From NCBI RefSeq assembly GCF_943733665.1, contig NZ_OX030782.1, positions 4,512,501 through 4,576,500 on the forward strand: a stretch of DNA of 64,000 nucleotides. Direction: 5' to 3'. Below the pieces are notes generated by a model. It ran no database searches. It worked only from the letters and a program-made list of their open reading frames with translations, and had not been told where the DNA came from. A program made the position numbers and the translations under genes. This DNA comes from Aquimarina sp. Aq107. Its GTDB lineage: Bacteria; Bacteroidota; Bacteroidia; Flavobacteriales; Flavobacteriaceae. Below are positions 46,298-54,900 of this stretch, piece after piece. How positions within the stretch are numbered: position 1 is the first letter of the stretch; every line of letters begins with the position of its first letter.

Positions 46298-46315
46298 AGC
46301 CTCATTACTGAGGCT
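46298..46315 (-). terminator. Terminator after precursor B
   Basis: AGCCTCA (46298-46304) pairs with TGAGGCT (46309-46315) around TTAC, followed on the minus strand by a run of seven T. It lies 28 bases after the stop of precursor B. Confidence 0.8.
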
Positions 46316-46343
46316 CTTCTTACTTATCTAATGATCTTTTATT

Positions 46344-46502
46344 TTAATATACTTCTTTGGTTGATTCACAATATACGTATGAATCACAGTGCACCTCTGT
46401 TGGCAGGCAATCTCCACCTTTTACTTTTTTCATAACATCTATATTTATCCTAGCTATAGTAAGCTTTTTAAGTGTAATCGTGTTTCTTTGTTTGTTCTTC
46501 AT
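46344..46502 (-). CDS. Class I lanthipeptide precursor B
   Basis: A 52-residue frame. The leader has ITLKKLTIARINID followed by VMKKVKGG, the same LKKxTIxxIN pattern as precursor A. The core starts DCLPTEVHCDSYVYCE and ends STKEVY, with three Cys and four Ser/Thr (two Thr, two Ser). Its core shares no similarity with that of precursor A, so the same enzymes probably act on two unrelated cores, or a two-component product is made. It has its own hairpin leader and terminator. Confidence 0.8.
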   Translation of the reverse strand: MKNKQRNTITLKKLTIARINIDVMKKVKGGDCLPTEVHCDSYVYCESTKEVY

Positions 46503-46520
46503 GAGTATATGTTTTATGTG

Positions 46521-46555
46521 TTATTTATTCCTTTAAAAAAGTTTGGAATAAATAA
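46521..46555 (-). promoter_or_regulatory. Hairpin in the leader of precursor B
   Basis: TTATTTATTCC (46521-46531) pairs perfectly with GGAATAAATAA (46545-46555) around 13 bases, ending 18 bases before the start codon at 46502. It could protect the mRNA or affect ribosome access. Further upstream, CATTTTG-AA-CAAAATG at 46612-46627 is a perfect palindrome and a candidate operator. Confidence 0.4.
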
Positions 46556-46645
46556 TAATTAGACACAAGAAATATACTTTTTATCGCTATCAAATCATAA
46601 CATGTAAACCTCATTTTGAACAAAATGCGGTGCTCATAACTTCAT

Positions 46646-48391
46646 TTAAATATCATTAGATCCAGAAGGTAATTTTTCTATATTTTTTATATAATAAGAT
46701 GGATTAAGCCCTGTTTTTGCTTTAAAATGCTTTGTAAAAGAATTATCACTTTTATAGCCTATTTCTGATGCAATCGAAGTTATCGAAAACGACCGGAATT
46801 TTTTATCATTCTTTAGTCTTTTAAGAGCATAGTCAATTCTAAGATCATTTATATAATCATTAAAACTCTTCGCTTTATAGGTATTAATAATTTTAGAAAG
46901 ATACGTAGCATTTGTTTTTACCTTTTTTGCAATTGACCTCAAATTACAATCTAAATTTAAAAAATACTCTTGTTGTTCCATCTTAAGCAATCCTTTAAGA
47001 ACTTCGTTGATTTTTTCATCATCTATTATAATCTCTTTTGCTACGTCTTTTCTGGATACTGGTTCTATTCTTTCTCTAGTTTCTAAATCTGATATTTTTT
47101 TTACAAGCTCATTAAATACAATTTTATTTGATTTCTGTTTTCGGAAATACACAATTAACACTGTAACCATTATTAAAAAAACTAATATCAAAATTCCTAA
47201 AATATACTTCTTATACTGTTGTTCTTTTACTCGTTTTTTTTCTAATTTTTTAATTTGATCGCCCAATTGTTGAGTGTTTTGATCATATATTTTGTTAACG
47301 GTTTTGTCTTTATCTTTTTGGAACTGATCCTGTAATTCTTGATGCTTAGTAAACCAGTGAATAGATGCATCGCCATCTCCTATCTCTTTATAACTTTTGG
47401 CCAGAAGTACATATGCATCAATAACTCTGTTCTTTCTTAAATCACTTTCTTTTAAAGCATTTATAGTTTCTAACAAATAACTAATTGCTTTATCATAGGA
47501 TTTATGATCGTAAAAATAACTTGCCAAAAAATAATTAACGTTGATCCATTGATTTGATCTTTTACTAACCTTTAGGTTCTCTAAAATGCGTTCTGCTTTA
47601 TATAAAAAATCTAACGCTTGATCAAAATCTTTACTTTGATAAAAAACAATACCTTTTTTAATATATAGATCAGCAATAGCTATTTGATAATCCAAAAGTT
47701 CACTCATTTTTATACCTATATTGGTATATTTAACAACAGAGTCAAATTTTTCTAAATCCAAATACACTTCGCTAATAATAGTGAGTACATTTACATGATT
47801 TTTACCATTCTTAAATGATGTTTTATCGATAAAACTTAGTAATTTATTACAATCAACTAATGCATTATCCAACTGATTCATGCGCCTTAAAACTATAGCA
47901 ATATTAGATTTAGCAACAATCTCATTTTTAAGATCTCCTTTTTTCTGCGCCATTCCTAAGACCTTATGATACGCATCTAATGCTTCTTGATTTTGCCAAT
48001 CTTGTAAATAAGAATTTCCTTGACGTTTATATGCCTCACATAGAGTTTTATCATCATTATTTGCTGAAGAAATTTTTATAGCTTTATCTAAATAAGATAA
48101 GCTTCTCTCGGATTCTTCTTTCTTATAGAAATAATATCCAATGTCGGAATATACAATGGCAAGATTTGTATTTGGTATCCTAGATTTATTTAGAGCTACT
48201 TCATAAACTGCGCTTTCATCGATCCTAGAAGTCTTGATCAAATCAATTAATTCTGTAACCGTTTTGTTTTTTAAACTATCAACTACTACTAAACCTTTTT
48301 CCTGAGCTTGAATTTTTATCGTAAAAAGACTTGATACAAACAAACAATAAAGTAGAAACTTTGGGATATATCTATTAACAAAAAAAAACAT
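46646..48391 (-). CDS. Membrane TPR sensor with AraC-type DNA-binding domain, beside the lanthipeptide genes
   Basis: 581 residues. A signal sequence (RYIPKFLLYCLFVSSLFTIKIQA) is followed by about 330 residues of TPR-like repeats (YLDKAIKISSANNDDKTL, ALDAYHKVLGMAQKKGD and others), a charged coiled-coil, a membrane helix near residues 395-416 (YILGILILVFLIMVTVLIVYF), and a C-terminal AraC-type helix-turn-helix pair (TNATYLSKIINTYKAKSFNDY, SITSIASEIGYKSDNSFTKHF). It has the same build as the protein at 13153-14910. It lies directly upstream of the precursor genes on the same strand and is the likely regulator of the locus, perhaps binding the palindrome at 46612-46627. Confidence 0.88.
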   Translation of the reverse strand: MFFFVNRYIPKFLLYCLFVSSLFTIKIQAQEKGLVVVDSLKNKTVTELIDLIKTSRIDESAVYEVALNKSRIPNTNLAIVYSDIGYYFYKKEESERSLSYLDKAIKISSANNDDKTLCEAYKRQGNSYLQDWQNQEALDAYHKVLGMAQKKGDLKNEIVAKSNIAIVLRRMNQLDNALVDCNKLLSFIDKTSFKNGKNHVNVLTIISEVYLDLEKFDSVVKYTNIGIKMSELLDYQIAIADLYIKKGIVFYQSKDFDQALDFLYKAERILENLKVSKRSNQWINVNYFLASYFYDHKSYDKAISYLLETINALKESDLRKNRVIDAYVLLAKSYKEIGDGDASIHWFTKHQELQDQFQKDKDKTVNKIYDQNTQQLGDQIKKLEKKRVKEQQYKKYILGILILVFLIMVTVLIVYFRKQKSNKIVFNELVKKISDLETRERIEPVSRKDVAKEIIIDDEKINEVLKGLLKMEQQEYFLNLDCNLRSIAKKVKTNATYLSKIINTYKAKSFNDYINDLRIDYALKRLKNDKKFRSFSITSIASEIGYKSDNSFTKHFKAKTGLNPSYYIKNIEKLPSGSNDI

Positions 48392-48474
48392 TCAGATTGA
48401 TATTGTGTGATCATCCAAATGTAATGATTCTTTTTAAGCTGTTTTGAATGCCTTATTCTCAAAAAAGATTTCGC

Positions 48475-48861
48475 TTATCTAAAATTGATCGTACAACTTT
48501 GCGATTGCCCAAACCACTTTACTCTGTTACGAGAAGCTAATTTATAAATCCCATCACGGAACATTCTTGGTATAAACGCTAATAGAGCAGCTACTCGTTT
48601 CCATTTTGGGATTTTAGAAACAATTCTTAAAAAGCCGTCTGAATGTGTATGAGATCCATTTTCGTCAATAAGAATTACGGTATCTAATTGCTCTGTAGGA
48701 TATCCATATTTTTTTAGGTATTCTTGACCTTGAGGTGATTGAAACGGAGTAAAATGGAAAAGATCTTCTGGAGCAAATTGCATTAACCAACCAACTACAC
48801 CATTACACAGATTACATTCTCCATCGAATATAATAATACTTTTGTTTAAAGAAGTTTCCAT
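48475..48861 (-). CDS. DCC-family (DUF393) thiol-disulfide oxidoreductase-like protein
   Basis: 128 residues. The family signature DGECNLC lies at residues 13-19 (Asp13, Cys16, Cys19), followed by VVGWLMQFAPEDLFHFTPFQSPQGQ. Many members are uncharacterised and a redox role is inferred from the CxxC. It lies 27 bases after the ABC ATPase gene and is probably cotranscribed with it. I see no reason to tie it to lanthipeptide synthesis. Confidence 0.88.
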   Translation of the reverse strand: METSLNKSIIIFDGECNLCNGVVGWLMQFAPEDLFHFTPFQSPQGQEYLKKYGYPTEQLDTVILIDENGSHTHSDGFLRIVSKIPKWKRVAALLAFIPRMFRDGIYKLASRNRVKWFGQSQSCTINFR

Positions 48862-48888
48862 TTTATTGATTTTTAAGTTTTTACAACT

Positions 48889-49557
48889 CTATAGTCGTAT
48901 AAAACCATCAATCATTTCAATACTACGATGAGAATTAAGATAAATTTTAGGATTGTGCGTTGCAATTACTACCGCTTTATTTCTAGATCCGGTAATTTCT
49001 TTTAATAATTCAAATATCATTTCAGAATTTTTCTGATCCAAATTTCCTGTCGGCTCATCAGCTACAACCAAAGAAGGATCATTGATTAGTGCTCTAGCAA
49101 TAGCTACCCGTTGTTGTTGTCCTCCAGAAAGTTGATATGATGGACGCTTTGCAAAATCTTTCATACCTACTTCTTCCAACAAGATAAAAGCATCTTTTTT
49201 AATTTCTTCTTTACTTTTTTCTGATAATTTCATCGCTGGAAGCATTACATTCTGCAATACGTCAAACTCAGGAAGTAAATAATGAAACTGATATACAAAA
49301 CCGATATATTTATTTCTAAAATCGGTAAGTGATGAAGGCGTTAAGTCTTTAACATCTTGATTATGGATATTCAAAATCCCTTCAAAATCCATATCTAGGG
49401 TGGATAGGATATATAACAAGGTTGATTTTCCGCTTCCGGATTCTCCAAATACCGAAACCAACTCTCCTTCAGAAATTGATAAAGAAATATTCTTTAATAC
49501 CTGATGCTTTTCTGGATTAAGAAAGTATTTGTTAATATGTTGTGCCTCTAATATCAT
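48889..49557 (-). CDS. ABC transporter ATP-binding protein (LolD/MacB type)
   Basis: 222 residues. Walker [10 protein letters not shown], signature [15 protein letters not shown], Walker [10 protein letters not shown] and the switch ATHNP are all present, with the LolD/MacB-like [18 protein letters not shown]. It powers the FtsX-type permease encoded by the overlapping upstream gene (4-base overlap). In this group the ATPase drives mechanotransmission or lipoprotein release, not conventional uptake. Confidence 0.93.
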   Translation of the reverse strand: MILEAQHINKYFLNPEKHQVLKNISLSISEGELVSVFGESGSGKSTLLYILSTLDMDFEGILNIHNQDVKDLTPSSLTDFRNKYIGFVYQFHYLLPEFDVLQNVMLPAMKLSEKSKEEIKKDAFILLEEVGMKDFAKRPSYQLSGGQQQRVAIARALINDPSLVVADEPTGNLDQKNSEMIFELLKEITGSRNKAVVIATHNPKIYLNSHRSIEMIDGFIRL

Positions 49558-50768
49558 ATTCCTCTAATAATTGTTACTGGATCCACTTTACTTGCTTTTC
49601 TAGAAGGGAAATATCCAGAAACAATAGTGGTCAAAACACCAAACAAAAACCCTAAAATATAGTAAGACATTCTAAAATTAATAGGATATGTATCTACAAT
49701 GATGAAATCAGAAGTATCCAATGGTGTTGTCGAAATCATATAACTAATTACATACCCTAAAATTCCGCCAAAAAACGCTCCTAAAACTCCAATGATCAAT
49801 GATTGTATTAAAAAAATGAAAACAATATCATTGCTAGAATATCCAATAGTTTTTAATACTGCGATATCCTTTCTCTTCTGAATTACTGTAATATTTAGAA
49901 TATTATAGATCCCAAATCCAGCAACTAAGAGTAAGGCAAAAGAAACAGACCAAGTAAGAATGTCACGCACCTTATTTCCTATTACAATAGTCTTATTACT
50001 ATCTTTCCAATCTTCTGTGGTAATTGTATCTATGTTCTTTATGAGATCTTCCTTAAGATTCACATTATTTCTGTCTTTTAACTTAATATGAATATTGGTT
50101 ATACCATTTTCGTTTCCTAATAAATTTCGCAAAGTACTTGCAGAAACATATGTTCTAACATTATCAATAGTGGTTATCCCAAAACTAAAAATACCAGAAA
50201 CTTTTAACGCTTGATTCTTTCCATTGGGAAGTATCATTTTAATCGTATCACCCACGGATATTTCTAATCTCTTTGCCAAGCTTATCCCTAAAAGAATTGT
50301 ATTTTCATTTAACAAACTAGAAAAACCTTCTCCTGCTATCAAACGTCTTTCTAGATCAACCACGGTTTGCTCTTGGTCAGGAAAAACACCATTGATACTT
50401 CCTGGAAATTGCTTTGTATCACTAATTAAAATTGCTGGTGAAATTATCTGTTGCGCAAAAGAGTGTACATTTTCATGATTTGCTAAAAACATATTGATTC
50501 TTTCACCGTTTTCTATATAGTTAGACGGTACTAATGAATTGTTTTTTAATTCGATGTTTGTTTTTTTACTAACAATAATATCTGGACTACCATTAAAAAC
50601 AGCATCATCCAAAAAGTCATTGACACCCGTCATGAAATTAATCATTACAATAAAAGTAGTCACACCCAATAACACACCAATAGTAGCTAAAAAGCTTTGC
50701 TTTTTCCTTGCAGAAAGATATTGTAATGCAATAAATACATTGGTTTTATTAAAAACTTGATTTGACAT
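49554..50768 (-). CDS. FtsX-like ABC transporter permease (LolC/E or MacB type)
   Basis: 404 residues with one N-terminal membrane segment, a large periplasmic domain of about 220 residues, and three C-terminal membrane segments, the MacB/LolC fold. The FtsX region includes LNITVIQKRKDIAVLKTIGYSSNDI and the end YFPSRKASKVDPVTIIRG. Substrates could be outer-membrane lipoproteins or another envelope ligand. Partner ATPase overlaps by four bases. Confidence 0.9.
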   Translation of the reverse strand: MSNQVFNKTNVFIALQYLSARKKQSFLATIGVLLGVTTFIVMINFMTGVNDFLDDAVFNGSPDIIVSKKTNIELKNNSLVPSNYIENGERINMFLANHENVHSFAQQIISPAILISDTKQFPGSINGVFPDQEQTVVDLERRLIAGEGFSSLLNENTILLGISLAKRLEISVGDTIKMILPNGKNQALKVSGIFSFGITTIDNVRTYVSASTLRNLLGNENGITNIHIKLKDRNNVNLKEDLIKNIDTITTEDWKDSNKTIVIGNKVRDILTWSVSFALLLVAGFGIYNILNITVIQKRKDIAVLKTIGYSSNDIVFIFLIQSLIIGVLGAFFGGILGYVISYMISTTPLDTSDFIIVDTYPINFRMSYYILGFLFGVLTTIVSGYFPSRKASKVDPVTIIRGI

Positions 50769-50866
50769 ATTTCTTAGGTCGCTATAGCAAGAATATGATT
50801 ACACTAATTAATAATAGTATATTTCTGTAATTTCGAACCTTACCAATATTCAAAACCAAAAACTAA

Positions 50867-51229
50867 CTATTTATTTCTTTTACTACTTTTTGCAATAGGG
50901 TTAAAATCCAGACATAATTGTATCCAATATTCTAGGTCCTTATCTAAATCGAACCCATCTGGAGTAACAAACGCATACCCTTTCATAGGTCTACCAGTAA
51001 AATCCATAGGATAACACCCTTCTCTTTTTATAGCATTTTTATATGCTTCCTCTCCAATACGGGCCATCAGTAAATCTGTTTCCTTTTTCTTGTCATAATG
51101 AATCCCACAACACATCTTATCATCCACCATAAAGCAAAGGCCTCCCATCATTTTTTTAGTATAAAAGTTAGCTCTTTTATCTCTAAAAATCCGGTTGATT
51201 CTATCCGCCAAATATTCATTATATGCCAT
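50867..51229 (-). CDS. TfoX N-terminal domain protein
   Basis: 120 residues. The pattern TKKMMGGLCFMVDDKMCCGIHYD and AYKNAIKREGCYPMDFTGRPMKGYAFV matches the TfoX/Sxy N-terminal domain. Only this domain is present; the DNA-competence role known for gammaproteobacterial TfoX should not be carried over. Its start overlaps the stop of the DUF2461 gene by one base. Confidence 0.88.
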   Translation of the reverse strand: MAYNEYLADRINRIFRDKRANFYTKKMMGGLCFMVDDKMCCGIHYDKKKETDLLMARIGEEAYKNAIKREGCYPMDFTGRPMKGYAFVTPDGFDLDKDLEYWIQLCLDFNPIAKSSKRNK

Positions 51230-51894
51230 TAATATATTGCTTTAGTTAAATATTCATTCATTGGACGCATCACCTTCCAATAATCCATAAGCTTATCTAT
51301 CAAAGATTCACTGGTAATGAGATCTGGAGATTCTTCACCAACAAAATAAAATTGTTTATTAGCAATTAAAGGCTCTTTTTCGAAAGCTTCTTTCCACTCT
51401 TTAGGGACGCGCTTTAATGCTCGTCCTTTTATGCTACCAAATTTTTGAACAAAATCATCGTCATTTAATAATTTTCTAAATCCTGAAGAATCTTGGCTAA
51501 TTTTAGTTCGTATACCGTGTAATTGTTCTTTCGAAACACCAAAACACCCACCCATCACACCTACCATTTCTGGAGAAAATCGTAAAAACATTCCCGGAAC
51601 GCTCTTATCTTTGCGACCTCCTCTAGATACAAATGCTGTATAATGGATATTATATGGAGTTTTATCTTTAGAAAAACGAATATCCTTGTTAATACGAAGT
51701 ATACAATCCTTTGCTTCAATTTCTAAAGTAGGATCATATTTTTGTATTTCCTGAATCATCCTATCCACAAAAACCTCGAAAGGTTTCTTAATACTTAAGT
51801 CGTATCTTTTCTTGTTAGCGTGAAACCATTCTTTATGATTGTTTTGTTCAAGTTCTTTAAAAAAGTTTACAAAATCTTCAGTAAAATATTGCAT
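51229..51894 (-). CDS. DUF2461-family protein
   Basis: 221 residues, the family length. Signature stretches are FFKELEQNNHKEWFHANKKRYD near the start, LRINKDIRFSKDKTPYNIHYTAFVSRGG in the middle and GVMGGCFGVSKEQL. The family occurs widely in bacteria and fungi and has no known function. It is translationally coupled to the TfoX-domain gene. Confidence 0.9.
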   Translation of the reverse strand: MQYFTEDFVNFFKELEQNNHKEWFHANKKRYDLSIKKPFEVFVDRMIQEIQKYDPTLEIEAKDCILRINKDIRFSKDKTPYNIHYTAFVSRGGRKDKSVPGMFLRFSPEMVGVMGGCFGVSKEQLHGIRTKISQDSSGFRKLLNDDDFVQKFGSIKGRALKRVPKEWKEAFEKEPLIANKQFYFVGEESPDLITSESLIDKLMDYWKVMRPMNEYLTKAIY

Positions 51895-51935
51895 AAGTGA
51901 AGTTATTAATATTTAAATATAATCAAACTAGAAAT

Positions 51936-52010
51936 TAGAACGAAATCAAAACGTATGTGTAATTCTTGTCCGTTTCAACAAAAAATCAATGGCGCTGTGA
52001 TTTCGTTCTA
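51936..52010. repeat. 13-bp perfect inverted repeat with 49-base loop
   Basis: TAGAACGAAATCA (51936-51948) and TGATTTCGTTCTA (51998-52010) are exact complements. They lie between the VOC and DUF2461 genes. It may be a terminator-like stem or the remains of a small mobile element; no T tract follows closely. Confidence 0.35.
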
Positions 52011-52029
52011 GTAGATGGTTTTTCATATG

Positions 52030-52392
52030 TTAAGACATAGAATGAAATGCTACTCGATTACCTTCTGTATCAAGAAAAACGGCCATAAAGCCATTTTCTC
52101 CGATAGAAGTTTTAGGCATTAAAATTTTTCCTCCGGCCTTTTCCACACGAGCTAATGGAATAGATAAATCCTCCCCTCCGTTAAGATATGCAAAGGTTCC
52201 TTCTTGAGAAGGTGTATTACCATTTCCATGAGTAATACATCCTCCGACACCACCTTCTTGATATGGAAAAAAAGCCATTTTGAACTCCATTTCCATAGGT
52301 TGTAATTCTGCATCTAACAGTTCATTGTAAAATTTCACTGCTCTTTCAAAATTAGTACTTGGTATTTCAAACCAACTAATTGCATTTGACAT
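52030..52392 (-). CDS. VOC-family (glyoxalase/bleomycin-resistance-like) protein
   Basis: 120 residues. It begins ISWFEIPSTNFERAVKFYNELLD and ends FLDTEGNRVAFHS, the start and end of a VOC fold. Metal-ligand positions are partly kept (Glu in WFEIPST, the terminal region GNRVAFHS). The substrate is unknown. It is divergent from the gene at 52488. Confidence 0.88.
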   Translation of the reverse strand: MSNAISWFEIPSTNFERAVKFYNELLDAELQPMEMEFKMAFFPYQEGGVGGCITHGNGNTPSQEGTFAYLNGGEDLSIPLARVEKAGGKILMPKTSIGENGFMAVFLDTEGNRVAFHSMS

Positions 52393-52487
52393 AATAATAT
52401 ATTTTGTATTGATTAAGAATATCTCAAAGGTATATGATAAGGATCGTTTAGAAAAACATTATTTTTGACAAAACATAGGTTTCTAAA

Positions 52488-53879
52488 ATGAAAAAAAATG
52501 AAGAATTATTCTACCTAATTAAATCACTAAGTAAAAGTGAAAAACGCTATTTCAGACTTAGCTCAAAAGGCGGAGAAGACTCAGAATACCTGTTATTGTT
52601 TAATGCGATAGAAGAACAAAAAACATATAACGAAGCTTTAATAAAAGAAACATTTGCAAACAAATCTTTTATAAATCAGCTAACTACCATAAAAAACTAT
52701 TTAAAACAACGTATTTTACAATCTTTACGAAATTATCACGCTAGGATTTCTATACAGGCTGAATTAATAGACATCATCCGCAATGTAGAAATCCTATTTC
52801 ATAAAGGCCTATATACTATTTGCAACAGTGAACTAAAACGTGCAGAAAAAAAAGCAATTAACTTTCAGCAAAATATTGTATTGTTTCAAATTAAAGATTG
52901 GAAAAGAAAAGTACATCAGGCATTGTACCCTCAGGATTTTGATTCTTTAAAAATTATTATTGTTGAACAGAAAAAATCACTGAATTCTGCAATTGAATAT
53001 AGCAATCTTCTATTAGCTAATGTTGACCCCATAAACTCATCTTTATCACACAAGAAAACAAATCATTTACACAATAAGACCCTAAAGACCTTACATCTAT
53101 ACAGAAAACAACTTGCTTCAAAAAAATATGAAAAAGCAAAAAACACCATAGAAAAATTATTAAAAGAATGGGAACTGCAGCCTGAGTTACTCAAAGAATA
53201 TTTTACCACCTATTTCTCTGTATACAACAACTACCTAGGATATCTTGTCTTTAAAAAACTACATAAAGAAGCTTTTGTTAGGATTTTAGTTTTAAAACAG
53301 AAAGTACAAGAAATCAACTCAAATTCTGCTTCATTAATTAAAGAAAAACTTCGACTTTATAACGTTGAGCTTGAAATTCATCGATATCTAAAAGACCTTC
53401 ACAACACACAAGAGGTAATCGAAAACATCCAAACCTTTATTACACAAAACAATAAAGTTATTCCTCACAACTACTGGCTGTCATTTCGTTTTCAATTTTC
53501 TACCATTTATTTTCAGAAAAAAGACTATAAAGAATCACTTCACTGGATTAACAATATCTTAAACAATCAAACAAAAAAGGATCGAAAAGATTTGATTACA
53601 TACACTTATTGGCTCAACCTTTTAGTTCATTACGAGCTAGGAAATGGGTTTACATTAAGGTATTTGGTTACAGCTATTAAAAAGCATATTAAAAAACAAA
53701 AAAACATAGCTTCCTATGAGTCGTTGATATTAAAATTATTATCCAAAACAGTTGAATACTCAGAAAAAGATAAAAAAAATGCTTTCCAGGAATTATCCTT
53801 CCGATTAAAAGAAGATCCGATTCCAAATTTTATAATAGGGTATGTCGATTTTAATGAATGGGTCGATCAAAAATTTTAG
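52488..53879 (+). CDS. Helical repeat protein of unknown function
   Basis: 463 residues, no signal peptide. It starts with KKNEELFYLIKSLSKSEKRYFRL, a stretch found at the start of many uncharacterised Bacteroidota proteins, followed by an almost wholly alpha-helical, Lys- and Leu-rich body with TPR-like pieces (YFQKKDYKESLHWINNILNN). No catalytic residues are seen. A TATTTTTG box at 52460-52467 is a perfect -7 match. It may be a cytoplasmic scaffold. Confidence 0.6.
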   Translation: MKKNEELFYLIKSLSKSEKRYFRLSSKGGEDSEYLLLFNAIEEQKTYNEALIKETFANKSFINQLTTIKNYLKQRILQSLRNYHARISIQAELIDIIRNVEILFHKGLYTICNSELKRAEKKAINFQQNIVLFQIKDWKRKVHQALYPQDFDSLKIIIVEQKKSLNSAIEYSNLLLANVDPINSSLSHKKTNHLHNKTLKTLHLYRKQLASKKYEKAKNTIEKLLKEWELQPELLKEYFTTYFSVYNNYLGYLVFKKLHKEAFVRILVLKQKVQEINSNSASLIKEKLRLYNVELEIHRYLKDLHNTQEVIENIQTFITQNNKVIPHNYWLSFRFQFSTIYFQKKDYKESLHWINNILNNQTKKDRKDLITYTYWLNLLVHYELGNGFTLRYLVTAIKKHIKKQKNIASYESLILKLLSKTVEYSEKDKKNAFQELSFRLKEDPIPNFIIGYVDFNEWVDQKF

Positions 53880-53936
53880 GTATTCTAAATTTCCAAAGCG
53901 AAATAAACTAGTTAGATTTTTGCTCGTAGTAGGAAT

Positions 53937-53970
53937 AAAAACGCCCATAGCGCAAAACTATAGGCTTTTT
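53937..53970. terminator. Terminator between convergent genes
   Basis: GCCCATAG (53943-53950) pairs with CTATAGGC (53958-53965) with one mismatch. It has AAAA before it and TTTTT after it, so it can serve both the gene at 52488 and the convergent lipoprotein gene. Confidence 0.7.
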
Positions 53971-53990
53971 AAGTTATTTATATAACTTTA

Positions 53991-54884
53991 TTAATCAGAA
54001 TCATCAGGTTTAGAATTTCCATACATTGGTAATCCTTCTATAGGATACAATATCTCTTTATTAAAACCATCAAACTTGTAATTAGACAATGTGAAATAAT
54101 ACACAAAACTATCTTCTTTCTTAGGCGATAGTAATTGTATACTTATTTTACTTGGTAAATATGCTCCAGAATCTGTTCTTTCACGATCAAATCTAACCGT
54201 ACCATGTTGTAAACCTTTTGGCATAGTAATAAAAAAATCATTTATCGTAACTTCTGTAAGGTCTATAAAACCAGTTTCCTTATTAATATAAATTAACCAA
54301 CGATCATACTGATCATTAGGCGCCTCGGAACCCCAAGTAGCATATACTAAATCATACTGTTTATTCTCGAACTCTTTTTCTCCCGCATACCTAATAATCG
54401 TTGCATCTAACATTCTAAATGGTGATTCTAATATATAATGATATGTTGCCAATCCCCAAATATATCGATCGTGCTCATGTTTTTTTATTTTGTTAGTCTT
54501 ATCTTTGATTTTATATCCTTGCCAAGATTGTAATCCCTGTATAGTTCCTTTTTTTCTTCCTTCGAGGTATTGCAGCTGCCCATCAAAAGTATTGGTAGCA
54601 AAACGAAATTGAAGATCATTTTTATTATTGCCTGGGAAGGCATTCATAGGCATAACTAACCATCCTTTTTTCCAGTTAAATTGTGCTGTTACTTCATATA
54701 CATCCATTTTGGAAAAATTATCATATCCCATTTTTTCCATAGAAGCCTGCAAAAGTTCTCTTCCTTTCCCTTCCGTTTGATTAGGATTACTTATTAAGTA
54801 GTCACTTCGTAAATCAACAGATGAGCAGGATTGAATGATCAAAATACCGGTTACAAGAGATATCAATTTGATAAATAATTTCAT
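53991..54884 (-). CDS. Lipoprotein, DUF6503/LolA-like pattern
   Basis: About 297 residues from ATG 54884, which begins a lipoprotein signal (KLFIKLISLVTGILIIQSC). A GTG at 54908 overlapping the previous stop is less likely. The body has a Trp/Tyr-rich beta pattern (FNWKKGWLVMPMNAF, YDLVYATWGSEAPNDQYDRW, WLIYINKETGFIDLTEVT). It has the same arrangement as the protein at 58411-59289 (YILYVNQETKLIDQFYF). It lies 16 bases after an SRPBCC gene and shares its transcript and TetR-type box. It probably binds a lipid-like ligand; this is inference. Confidence 0.65.
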   Translation of the reverse strand: MKLFIKLISLVTGILIIQSCSSVDLRSDYLISNPNQTEGKGRELLQASMEKMGYDNFSKMDVYEVTAQFNWKKGWLVMPMNAFPGNNKNDLQFRFATNTFDGQLQYLEGRKKGTIQGLQSWQGYKIKDKTNKIKKHEHDRYIWGLATYHYILESPFRMLDATIIRYAGEKEFENKQYDLVYATWGSEAPNDQYDRWLIYINKETGFIDLTEVTINDFFITMPKGLQHGTVRFDRERTDSGAYLPSKISIQLLSPKKEDSFVYYFTLSNYKFDGFNKEILYPIEGLPMYGNSKPDDSD

Positions 54885-54900
54885 GATTCTTGGATTTAAA

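Noticed and set aside
48475-48861. DCC redox protein as a tailoring enzyme for the Cys-rich peptides
   Set aside because: It belongs by spacing to the ABC transporter unit and the family is found widely without lanthipeptide genes.
48889-50768. ABC transporter as the lanthipeptide exporter
   Set aside because: The permease has the MacB/LolC fold and there is no C39 peptidase domain; a TPR regulator and a DCC gene lie between it and the precursor genes.
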